Shown here one piece after another: positions 52,912 to 60,754 of a stretch of 64,000 nucleotides of DNA. The position numbers and the translations under genes are program-made. Each line of letters begins with the position of its first letter. Positions within the stretch are counted from its first letter, which is position 1. A model generated the notes under the pieces. That model was given only the letters and a program-made list of their open reading frames with translations. It was not told where the DNA came from and ran no database searches. Origin of the DNA: Xenococcus sp. PCC 7305 (GTDB taxonomy: Bacteria > Cyanobacteriota > Cyanobacteriia > Cyanobacteriales > Xenococcaceae); contig NZ_ALVZ01000228.1 of the NCBI RefSeq assembly GCF_000332055.1, positions 1 through 64,000 of the forward strand, read 5' to 3'.

Positions 52912-54321
52912 GTGTTGTCTATCAAAGAATTGCTAGAACTTGAGCTATTTCGTCAGCTTCCCGAATCTCGCCTCACTTGGATATGCGATCGCGCAGCAGA
53001 AATCAAGCTGAAAAAAGGAGATATTTTAGTTGAAGAAGGTGACCCGCACCGAGGATTTATGATTCTACTCGCTGGGACGATGGATGTTACCCGATTGAGT
53101 GAAGGAATCCAGATGCCGATTGGCAAACACCAAGCTCCGGCTTTTTTTGGGGAAATTCAGATTCTCTCGGACGATTCTGTCCCGGTAACAGTAAAAGCCT
53201 TGGCGGATTGTCGTATTTACGAAATTAACCCAGAAGATTTTCTGGTAACCCTACACGAATGTCGTGACTTCGAAAGAATTATCTTTAAGACTATGCAAAA
53301 ACGTCTTAGGGGATTAGAATCATTCATCAGAAATCGCGAAAAAATGGCTGCATTAGGGACCTTAGCTGCAGGGTTAGCTCACGAACTTAACAATCCTGCG
53401 GCGGCGGTAGTTCGTTCCCTCAAAGCCGTTACTCCGGCCATCTTAGAACTAGAAAGAATGAATCTAGTTTATGGACAGCGCAATGTCGAGGACGACCATA
53501 CCGAACAATGGTTTCAAGCTAGAGAGGATGGTTATGATTTTCTGCTCAATCATCGTTTAGAACCATTAACCCTCATGGATCGCGAAGATATATTGCTTGA
53601 CTGGTTAGAAAATTATGGGGTCAAGGATGCTGGAAAACTAGTCGCGCCCTTGGCCACTGCAAATATTCAAACTCAGCTTTTAGATGAGCTCACAGCAAGA
53701 TGGCATGACGACCCGACAGAGTTGAGGGATATGGGCATACGCTGGCTAGCATTATCATTTGATGTCATGATGATGATCCAATCTGGGTTACGAGGTGCAG
53801 AAAGAGTATCTGAATTGGTTCAGTCGATGCGTTCCTATTCTCATTTAGACCGAGGTGCGAAGCAAATGGTCGATGTTCATCAAGGGCTCGAAGATACGCT
53901 ACAACTTTTGTCCCACAAATTAAAGCAAGGTATTAAAGTCAATCGTGTTTACGATCCGACTCTCCCTCAAATACCAGCCTATGGGAGCGAACTAAATCAA
54001 GTTTGGACAAATTTAATTGACAATGCGATCGCTGCCATCGACGGAACAGGGATAATTGAAATCAGAACCATGAATAAACATGATTGCCTTGTGATAAAAC
54101 TCATTGATTCTGGGGCCGGTATTCCCTCAGAAATTCAATCCCGCATTTTTGAACCGTTTTTTACGACTAAAACAGTAGGCAAAGGTTCTGGTTTAGGTTT
54201 AGATGTTGTCAGAAAAATTGTGGAAAATCGTCATCGTGGGACAATCTCAATCGCATCGGAACCAGGAAAAACCTGTTTTAAAATCTCTTTGCCCAAAAAA
54301 ACAGAACAACAGACTAATTAG
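52912..54321 (+). CDS. Cyclic-nucleotide-binding histidine kinase
   Basis: A 469-residue soluble kinase. Residues 5-125 form a cNMP-binding domain (KGDILVEEGDPHRGFMILLAGTM, FFGEIQILSDD). The DHp helix has GLAHELNNPAAAV with the phospho-acceptor His, followed by an about 150-residue helical extension (QWFQAREDGYDFLLNHRLEP and on) before GAERVSELVQSMRSYSHLDRG. HATPase: NLIDNAIAAIDG (N-box), DSGAGIP (G1) and GKGSGLGLDV (G2). It would couple cNMP to a response regulator not present here. Start GTG 52912 with AAGGAT upstream. A class III cyclase lies 8 kb on. Confidence 0.85.
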   Translation: MLSIKELLELELFRQLPESRLTWICDRAAEIKLKKGDILVEEGDPHRGFMILLAGTMDVTRLSEGIQMPIGKHQAPAFFGEIQILSDDSVPVTVKALADCRIYEINPEDFLVTLHECRDFERIIFKTMQKRLRGLESFIRNREKMAALGTLAAGLAHELNNPAAAVVRSLKAVTPAILELERMNLVYGQRNVEDDHTEQWFQAREDGYDFLLNHRLEPLTLMDREDILLDWLENYGVKDAGKLVAPLATANIQTQLLDELTARWHDDPTELRDMGIRWLALSFDVMMMIQSGLRGAERVSELVQSMRSYSHLDRGAKQMVDVHQGLEDTLQLLSHKLKQGIKVNRVYDPTLPQIPAYGSELNQVWTNLIDNAIAAIDGTGIIEIRTMNKHDCLVIKLIDSGAGIPSEIQSRIFEPFFTTKTVGKGSGLGLDVVRKIVENRHRGTISIASEPGKTCFKISLPKKTEQQTN

Positions 54322-54322
54322 A

Positions 54323-54817
54323 TTACCAATAACTAACTTTTATATGAGTCAAAAATTGTTTCCATTTTTGAGCAGGGCGATCATAAAAAGTAAAGATATC
54401 ACCATAGGCTACATTGGCATTTTTATGATGCAACCAATGTATTTCAGGAGTAGTAATAAATAGCAACTGACATAACCAAGAAATTGCTTTAGGAGTTTGC
54501 CAATTAATAGCAGAAACATGTCGCCAGATGACATGTAATTCTCCCAGGATTATGCTCAAAATAGTTCCTGCGGGAGAAATTTGCCAGCCAAGAGGCAAAA
54601 AAATAAAATATGGCAAAGCACCCAAGAATCCATCTAAAAGGACTAAAGGGTTTTTGGTAAGTACTGCATAATGAATAAAACTGCGATTTTTTCCGTGATG
54701 AACAATGCCATGAAACTTGCCGAAAACATGTTCTGGAACATGATATAAAAACGTAGACAAAAAATCGCCAATTAACAACAATAACCAAGCGACTAAAACA
54801 ATTTTAATTATTAGCAT
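54323..54817 (-). CDS. Fatty acid hydroxylase-superfamily membrane protein (second)
   Basis: About 164 residues. ATG 54817 has AGGAG six bases upstream; the longer TTG at 54823 would overlap that site. Three hydrophobic helices enclose His clusters HVPEH, HGIVHH, ELHVIWRH and EIHWLHH, which fit the di-iron hydroxylase superfamily with an unusually short catalytic loop. The substrate is unknown and it is unlike the hydroxylase at 12350 except in motif plan. Convergent with the histidine kinase gene, stop to stop. Confidence 0.75.
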   Translation of the reverse strand: MLIIKIVLVAWLLLLIGDFLSTFLYHVPEHVFGKFHGIVHHGKNRSFIHYAVLTKNPLVLLDGFLGALPYFIFLPLGWQISPAGTILSIILGELHVIWRHVSAINWQTPKAISWLCQLLFITTPEIHWLHHKNANVAYGDIFTFYDRPAQKWKQFLTHIKVSYW

Positions 54818-55060
54818 GACCAACTCCTCATCTACTGGAGCAATGCTAATTATTTAAAGTTAAGAATATTTTGTTGTTTATTTAAGTTTTAAATATTTTT
54901 AGTATATTAAAATGTTAATTAATTGTGATTTTAATATATACTTTACTTTATCTTAAATTAGCCAGGGTTTGCCCTTTGCGATAGTCCAAGCTCAAAAAAG
55001 AGTGCAGATAAAAGAAGACACCTCGCTATACTCGAAGGATTAGCCGTGGGAGGATGTCAT

Positions 55061-55783
55061 ATGCCAGAGGATTTGAGTAACCTGCAAATTATCAACAACT
55101 TTTACATTAGTCTTGACGAACAAAGAATCTCCCGTCACAGAACTATTCCGCAACAGGTTAACTTTGATTTTAATTCGGAAAATTTATCTGCGATCGCAAG
55201 AATGCAGGTTAACCATAATTCTCTATCTTTCGATTCTGGTCTTATGGCTAATTTAAGATATTATAGTCTTCTGCAATGCCATAACATAATGCGATCGGGC
55301 CTAACTTTTACCAGCTATTATTGCCAAGCTGAAAAAAAAGTAGCAGTTATCAGTAGTAACATTTCAGTTCAAGGTCAAATATCTCAGCAAATTCGTCAAG
55401 ACTTTCTCGTTAATCTTTCTTTACTAGAAACAATCACTAAAGCTCATTACTGGTCTATCGAGCAAATACTCAAGCAATTACCATTTAACTATCAGAGAAA
55501 AAACTCTTTACTATCCTGGATTTTAGCTTTATTAATTACTTTTGTGCTGGCAATCCTAGTATTTTATGTTTTGTCTAGCATGTTTTTTACTCAGGAGATC
55601 GCTGCAATTATCACTTCGCTGATCGCCATTATTACAATTTTGTTACTCATTAAATTTAGTATTCAAACTTATATTAAAAAATTTCTGTTCAAATTAATTC
55701 TAGAACAATTATTATTTGGCTTTTTTTCCCATAACACTGCCAGAAGAGAGTTCAGCATAGCTCTTATGGAATACTTCAGTTAA
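55061..55783 (+). CDS. Unknown membrane protein
   Basis: About 240 residues. ATG 55061 has GGGAGG at 55047-55052 with good spacing, better than GTG 55046. The first 150 residues are soluble. Two hydrophobic helices follow (SWILALLITFVLAILVFYVLSSMFF and IAAIITSLIAIITILLLIKFSI), then a basic C-terminus. No family recognised. Transcribed alone between AT-rich spacers. Confidence 0.6.
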   Translation: MPEDLSNLQIINNFYISLDEQRISRHRTIPQQVNFDFNSENLSAIARMQVNHNSLSFDSGLMANLRYYSLLQCHNIMRSGLTFTSYYCQAEKKVAVISSNISVQGQISQQIRQDFLVNLSLLETITKAHYWSIEQILKQLPFNYQRKNSLLSWILALLITFVLAILVFYVLSSMFFTQEIAAIITSLIAIITILLLIKFSIQTYIKKFLFKLILEQLLFGFFSHNTARREFSIALMEYFS

Positions 55784-55787
55784 CTAG

Positions 55788-55835
55788 CACTTTAAATCTT
55801 TAATCTTTAATTTTTAATCTTTAATTTTTAATTAA
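55788..55835. repeat. TTTAATC short repeat
   Basis: CTTTAAT/TTTTAAT units repeated about six times after the unknown membrane protein gene. Confidence 0.6.
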
Positions 55836-55912
55836 AATGAGGTTATCCACACTAGTATTTCTTTGATAATCTGCAAAAATAAATGTAGTTACTCAAAAAT
55901 TGATTCTCAAAT

Positions 55913-56212
55913 ATGAAAGTATCAATCACCTCAATCTATAACTGGTATCGTGACACTCTTCGCAATCCCAAATATCGTTGGTGGATTGTGTTAGGAACTT
56001 TAGCTTATCTCATCAGTCCGTTTGACATTTCTCCCGATTTTATTCCTATCGGAGGACAAATAGATGACTTAGTAATATTAACCTTGTTAGTTTCAGAATT
56101 ATCTCAATTAATTCTGGATGGATTTAAATCTCGTAGTGAAAGTAAGTCGGCAGATGTTAATTTAGATTCGGAGGAAGTCAAAACTGTAGACGTGGAAGTA
56201 GAGACAGTTTAG
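55913..56212 (+). CDS. DUF1232/YkvA family small membrane protein
   Basis: A 99-residue protein. YLISPFDISPDFIPIGGQIDDLVILTLLV is the DUF1232 hallmark (SPxDxxPDxxPxxGxxDD), within two short hydrophobic helices. The acidic tail is Glu/Val/Asp-rich. Function unknown; common in cyanobacteria and other bacteria. Start ATG 55913. Confidence 0.85.
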   Translation: MKVSITSIYNWYRDTLRNPKYRWWIVLGTLAYLISPFDISPDFIPIGGQIDDLVILTLLVSELSQLILDGFKSRSESKSADVNLDSEEVKTVDVEVETV

Positions 56213-56218
56213 ATCTGA

Positions 56219-56272
56219 AAGGATGAGGGATTTTTGAGGGATGAGGGATGAAGGATGAAGGATGAGGAATGA
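56219..56272. repeat. GGATGAG/GGATGAA tandem repeat
   Basis: About seven copies, some with a TTTTT insert, immediately downstream of the DUF1232 gene; the same repeat as at 1-22 and 5821-5843. Confidence 0.75.
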
Positions 56273-56316
56273 AAAAATGCTAATTCCCGATCTTCAACCC
56301 CTACATTATTAAGAGA

Positions 56317-57159
56317 TTACCACGGTAATTTACTACCATCCCAAGAGAAGAATTCTCCACTGTCAGCTAGTTTTAAATTTGACATAACTTCCAATAATAA
56401 ATTGACGGTTTTTTCCACAGGAAATAATTTTTCAGGTGGAACATTTTTTTGAAAAGGTTGGGAAAGACGAGTAGCAGTTGTCCCAGGATGCAAAGCCACG
56501 ACAATAGTTTTGGGACAACGACGACTGTATTCAATAGATATCGTTTTTAAAAACATATTCAAGGCTGCTTTAGAAGCACGATAACCATACCAGCCCCCTA
56601 AGCGATTGTCCCCAATACTACCAACTTTCGCCGAAATACTAGCAAAGATACTGCCTTCTTTATGTCGCAACAGTTTCATTAAATGCTTGGCAAGTAAAAC
56701 TGCCCCAATACTATTAACCTGAAAATAACTTAGTAGATTTTCTGAGTTGATTTGCCGCAAACTTTTTTCTGGTTGCAATTCGCCTCGGTGGAGCATGCCG
56801 ACACAATATATAACCAGATGTATTTTTTTTATTTCTGCACTAATTGCCTCGATACCCTGAGTAATGGATGATTCATTAGTGATATCTATTTCTAGACAAG
56901 TTAATTTATTAGGATGATCAGCAGCCAAGCTTAATAATTCAGTTGCCGTTTCACTATTGCGATAAGTAGCATAGATTTTGGCTACTTGACTATCTGACAA
57001 AATTTGCCTGACAAAACCTAGACCAATCCCTTGGTTAGCTCCGATGATTAAAACATTAGAATGCTTGGGAATATAATCGATTGTGTGCATTATTTGATGA
57101 ATTCGTCCTAAAAACTGATTTAAGACTTCCGCGAGGATGTCATTAGGGAGAGTGAGCAA
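56317..57159 (-). CDS. Short-chain dehydrogenase/reductase
   Basis: A 280-residue SDR (257 if started at ATG 57090). Nucleotide motif GANQGIGLG, a conserved Asp in LEIDITNESS, the catalytic Ser in FASISAKVGS and YGYRASK with the Tyr-x3-Lys pair. It resembles the CsgA/C-factor-like SDR subgroup (NSIGAVLLAKHLMKLL). Substrate unknown; NADP or NAD not decided. The N-terminal 23 residues before MHTIDY are probably extra. Confidence 0.85.
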   Translation of the reverse strand: MLTLPNDILAEVLNQFLGRIHQIMHTIDYIPKHSNVLIIGANQGIGLGFVRQILSDSQVAKIYATYRNSETATELLSLAADHPNKLTCLEIDITNESSITQGIEAISAEIKKIHLVIYCVGMLHRGELQPEKSLRQINSENLLSYFQVNSIGAVLLAKHLMKLLRHKEGSIFASISAKVGSIGDNRLGGWYGYRASKAALNMFLKTISIEYSRRCPKTIVVALHPGTTATRLSQPFQKNVPPEKLFPVEKTVNLLLEVMSNLKLADSGEFFSWDGSKLPW

Positions 57160-57361
57160 ATTGCGAACATCTTCATTTTGCGTAAGTCCTCATAACTTAT
57201 AACGCATTTTGATAGGCAATTACCGCTCATCATTAAGAGCGAAGCCTGACAATCAATCCTATAGAGAGATAACATATTGTTATATTAAGTCTTCAATTAT
57301 AAGTAATTCCTGTTTACTAAAGTAGCTAAAAAATCTTTTCTAATTTTCTAATAAATTGATA

Positions 57362-58204
57362 ATGAGAAGTTTAAATCAACTAAAAACTAAAATCGAGAAG
57401 AAAGCTCAAAGAGTTACTAAAAAAGTTACCAAAATAGTTAATAATCGCTCTATAAAGAGAGGGAAATACATGAGTGAACATGATAAAGTCGTTTTCGATC
57501 TCAAAGGCTATATCGTCAAACCAGCCGTATTAAGTGACACTGAAGTCAAGGTACTTCGGGATTTCGTTTTGCGTCAAAAGAATGAGCCAGAATCTTTAAA
57601 GCCTCATGAGCGCCAGCTACCTGGAGGCCCCTTTGCCAATCTGATCGATCATCCTGTGGTCATGGATATTTTATTAAATGTGATTGACCCAGATCCTGAC
57701 AAAATTCGTCTAGAGAATGTTTTTCTAAGTCATCGCGAGATGGGGGAAAGTGAATGGAACCCGCATGCTGGAGGACATACTACTAATCCTAACTATGCTT
57801 ACAATTTTCATGATGGGCGCATTTATGCTGGGATGACGCGAGTAGTTTGGGAACTGAACGAGGTCAAGCAAGATCAAGGTGGTACTTGTTTTATTCCCGG
57901 TAGCCATAAAGCTAACTATAATATTCGCACCAATCCCCTTGCCAGTATTGATGCTAGAGATTCAGGGCTTTGGGAAAGTTATAGTTGCCCCCCTGGTTCT
58001 TTAATTGTTTTCTCTGAGGCGGTACGTCATTCAGGGGATATTTGGCGAAACCCTGATAATCCACGCATGGCAATTTTTTGCGCTTACAACCATATCAATG
58101 TTCGTCACCACAAACCTGATATTCCAGCCGAAGTTATAGATAACCTAGCACCTAAACACCAACGTTTTTTCAGAGATGTCTATCATCCTTTATTTGATCA
58201 ATGA
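57362..58204 (+). CDS. PhyH-type Fe(II) dioxygenase with HxG facial triad
   Basis: 280 residues from ATG 57362; ATG 57470 (MSEHDKVV) has a better ribosome site (GAGAGGG) and may be the true start. A PhyH-like cupin follows: FDLKGYIVKP, ELNEVKQDQGGTCFIPGSHKAN and APGS-like CPPGSLIVFSEAVRHSGD. In the usual HxD, the His135-Ala-Gly137 here (NPHAGGH) lacks the Asp iron ligand; the second His223 and the oxoglutarate Arg235 remain. An HxG/HxA triad is typical of Fe/oxoglutarate halogenases, but planctomycete and cyanobacterial PhyH groups may share it without being halogenases. Substrate unknown. Confidence 0.75.
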   Translation: MRSLNQLKTKIEKKAQRVTKKVTKIVNNRSIKRGKYMSEHDKVVFDLKGYIVKPAVLSDTEVKVLRDFVLRQKNEPESLKPHERQLPGGPFANLIDHPVVMDILLNVIDPDPDKIRLENVFLSHREMGESEWNPHAGGHTTNPNYAYNFHDGRIYAGMTRVVWELNEVKQDQGGTCFIPGSHKANYNIRTNPLASIDARDSGLWESYSCPPGSLIVFSEAVRHSGDIWRNPDNPRMAIFCAYNHINVRHHKPDIPAEVIDNLAPKHQRFFRDVYHPLFDQ

Positions 58205-58218
58205 AGGCAGAGGGCAGC

Positions 58219-58261
58219 GGTGCGACCCCGCGCCTTTAAAAGGCGCTAGGGAACGCGCACC
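58219..58261. repeat. Palindromic spacer repeat
   Basis: GGTGCG (58219-58224) and CGCACC (58256-58261) enclose GCGCCTTT-A-AAAGGCGC (58230-58246). It is embedded in GGCAGAG/GGCAGAT repeats, and is a known style of cyanobacterial dispersed repeat. Confidence 0.6.
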
Positions 58262-58282
58262 AAGAGAGAGGGCAGATGGTAA

Positions 58283-58654
58283 TTAAGAGTTATTTTCTTG
58301 CTCCATATAGTTCATTAACCAATTGGCGGCTGTAGCTCTACGAGTTTGTCGGGGGCCAAATTCTCCTATTTTGTAGCCTTGAAAACCCAATTTTTCTTTG
58401 AGTAATTGCTTATTTTCCTTGGGAATAGAACGAGTGAGCTTGACTGTCGGCGGACGATTGGCAATGAAATCTGGAGGTGTGGGATAAGCTTCGCGCCATT
58501 CGTCGGCTACTCGAAAATTTTCCCAGCTACTGGTTGCCTCATCATAGCGATATCCTAAATAATGCCAAACCAGTCTATTGACCGTTTCATCTGAAATTTC
58601 TTCCTTGAGAATTGACCAAATAGTATCGTAATTCAGCGGAGGTAAGGTAGTCAT
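58283..58654 (-). CDS. DUF1823 family protein
   Basis: A 123-residue soluble protein. The sequence matches the cyanobacterial-plant DUF1823 pattern: NRLVWHYLGYRYDEATSSWE, PPDFIANRPPTVKLTRSIPKENKQLLK and IGEFGPRQTRRATAANWLMNYM. Function is unknown, but it is a conserved core-like cyanobacterial gene. Start ATG 58654. Divergent from nagB, 45 bases apart. Confidence 0.85.
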   Translation of the reverse strand: MTTLPPLNYDTIWSILKEEISDETVNRLVWHYLGYRYDEATSSWENFRVADEWREAYPTPPDFIANRPPTVKLTRSIPKENKQLLKEKLGFQGYKIGEFGPRQTRRATAANWLMNYMEQENNS

Positions 58655-58699
58655 TATCTATTTTTCAGGTTAGAGCCTAACTGTCTATTAGTAAGTGTA

Positions 58700-59470
58700 A
58701 TGGGAATGTTGATTAATAAATTCAAAATACATAATATCGAGATTGAAGTTGTCGAGTCAAAAAAAGCTATGGGTCTGCGAGCAGCAGAGATGATTGCTGA
58801 AAGGATGCTCGCGAAAAATGATATCGTCCTAGGTCTATCTACAGGAAGTACCCCATTGCCTGTATATGCGGCCTTAATTGCCTTTTATACCAAAAAGATG
58901 ATTTCTTTTAAGGATGTCAAGACTTTCAATTTAGATGAATACTATCCCATAGAGCCTTCAAACAAACAAAGCTATCAATATGCAATGAAGCGAGATCTGT
59001 TTTCTCAAATCGACATTCCCCCAGAAAACATCCATTTTCCAGATTGCCTGATAAGTGATTCTCCTGTTAAAGCCAGTCGAAATTACGAGCATTTGATTGC
59101 AAAATCCGGGGGAATTGATTTGCTATTGGGGGGAATTGGTCAGAATGCTCATATTGGGTTTAATGAACCTCCGGCGCAAAGTGATTCTCGAACCAGATTG
59201 ATTGAACTTACTGAGGAAACACGAAAAATTAATTCTCGATTTTTTGCAACCATAGAAGAAGTTCCCCAATATGCCATCACCATGGGTCTGGGGACTATAT
59301 TAGATTCGAAAGAAATTATATTATGTGCTTCTGGCACTGCAAAATCGGAAACAATTTATAAGGCGCTGTGGGAAAAACCGAATCCTAATGTGCCAGCTAC
59401 TTATCTCCAAAATCATCAAAATTGTCGATTTATCTTGGAGCGAGCTGCGGCTGGTCGAATCTTGGATTAA
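58700..59470 (+). CDS. nagB: Glucosamine-6-phosphate deaminase
   Basis: A 256-residue NagB. LSTGSTPLPVYAAL (phosphate loop), FNLDEYYP (catalytic Asp) and GGIGQNAHIGFNEPP (general acid/base His and Glu) are present. It converts glucosamine-6-phosphate to fructose-6-phosphate and ammonia in amino-sugar use. The Asn in the HIGFNE loop is common in the family, not a defect. No other nag gene is adjacent. Start: ATG 58700, with ATG 58706 as alternative. Confidence 0.88.
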   Translation: MGMLINKFKIHNIEIEVVESKKAMGLRAAEMIAERMLAKNDIVLGLSTGSTPLPVYAALIAFYTKKMISFKDVKTFNLDEYYPIEPSNKQSYQYAMKRDLFSQIDIPPENIHFPDCLISDSPVKASRNYEHLIAKSGGIDLLLGGIGQNAHIGFNEPPAQSDSRTRLIELTEETRKINSRFFATIEEVPQYAITMGLGTILDSKEIILCASGTAKSETIYKALWEKPNPNVPATYLQNHQNCRFILERAAAGRILD

Positions 59471-59640
59471 TGTCAGCTCTGTTGAAGATAAGTAATCAAA
59501 ATGAAAAGTATGACAAACTATTAACTCGGCTGTAGTGCGATTTTGTTTCTTGTACTAGACTTAAATGTAATTTAGCGAATCTATAGTCAAAATTATTACT
59601 ACTTTAAATACTTTAAGTAACAAAGAGCTCTCCTGAATTA

Positions 59641-60684
59641 ATGACAAGACTATCTTTTATTCCGAGGAATCTCAGAATATACATTCCGATCTTGCTTTTC
59701 CTGTTGGCGATTATTGCTGCACTTAGCATTCCTCAGCTGCGATCGCCGCAAGTCGATTCTACTGTAGAACCTGTTGTTGAATTAGTTGCCTTGCGCAGTG
59801 AGCCGATTGTCCCGATCCCTCTGGAACTGGAATTAGATCAAAAGAGAGTAGCTCTTGGCGATCGCCTGTTCCATGACCCAGCGCTTTCGAGTAACGATAC
59901 GATTTCCTGTGCCACCTGCCACAGAATAGATCAAGGGGGCACTGATGGCCTCGCTTTTTCCCAGGGCATGCTGGGGGCGAATACAGGGTTAAATTCGCCA
60001 ACAGTTTTCAATAGTGGATTTCACTTTCGTTTCAACTGGGATGGCCGAGCAGAAACCTTGGAAGATCAGATCGATGGGCCGATTACGGCAGAAAAAGAAA
60101 TGGGTGGCATGAGTTGGCCTGATGTGGTCAACAAACTATCACAAGCTCCTGAATATCTCAGTTCTTTCAATGAGATTTATCCAGAAGGAATTACCGAAGC
60201 TAACATTAAAGATGCGATCGCGATTTTTCAGCATTCCCTCTACACTCCCAACGCGCCCTTCGACCAATATTTGCGAGGCAATGATGACGCGATCTCAGAT
60301 CGCGCCAAAGAAGGATATAGCCTCTTCAAATCCTACGGCTGTGTGACTTGTCACCAAGGAATGTTGGTGGGGGGCAATATGTTCCAAACCTTGGGGGTTT
60401 TCGGTGACTATTTCGCCGATCGCGGGAATATCACAAAAGCTGATTTAGGCAGATATAACGTGACTCAAGATGATTTGGATCGCTATGTTTTCAAAGTCCC
60501 TAGCCTCCGGAATATCACCCTGACCGCACCCTATTTTCATGATGGCAATCCCAAAACTCTGGATCAGGCAATCAAGCTGATGGGCAAATATCAGCTAGGA
60601 GTAGATATCCCCCAACAGGATGTTGACTTAATTATGCATTTTCTGAGATCTTTGACAGGTGAGTACCAAGGTCAGCCATTGTAA
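59641..60684 (+). CDS. Di-haem cytochrome c peroxidase (MauG family)
   Basis: A 347-residue exported protein. Residues 11-31 are a signal anchor. Two haem c motifs: CATCH (Cys90, Cys93, His94) and CVTCH (Cys234, Cys237, His238). DPALSSNDTISCATCHR, FNWDGRAETLEDQIDGPI and FKVPSLRNITLTAPYFHDG are conserved in bacterial cytochrome c peroxidases, which reduce H2O2 in the periplasm with electrons from c-type cytochromes. All ligand positions are intact. Single gene; start ATG 59641. Confidence 0.9.
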   Translation: MTRLSFIPRNLRIYIPILLFLLAIIAALSIPQLRSPQVDSTVEPVVELVALRSEPIVPIPLELELDQKRVALGDRLFHDPALSSNDTISCATCHRIDQGGTDGLAFSQGMLGANTGLNSPTVFNSGFHFRFNWDGRAETLEDQIDGPITAEKEMGGMSWPDVVNKLSQAPEYLSSFNEIYPEGITEANIKDAIAIFQHSLYTPNAPFDQYLRGNDDAISDRAKEGYSLFKSYGCVTCHQGMLVGGNMFQTLGVFGDYFADRGNITKADLGRYNVTQDDLDRYVFKVPSLRNITLTAPYFHDGNPKTLDQAIKLMGKYQLGVDIPQQDVDLIMHFLRSLTGEYQGQPL

Positions 60685-60754
60685 TAAGTTAAGTATTTTA
60701 TAAATTGAGAATCCCTTACTATTTTTTTTGATTAACTGAAGGCGAGAGGTTGCT

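Noticed and set aside
59149-59170. Loss of the active-site Asp in NagB (Asn in the HIGFNE loop)
   Set aside because: Asn or Asp both occur at this position in functional NagB proteins.
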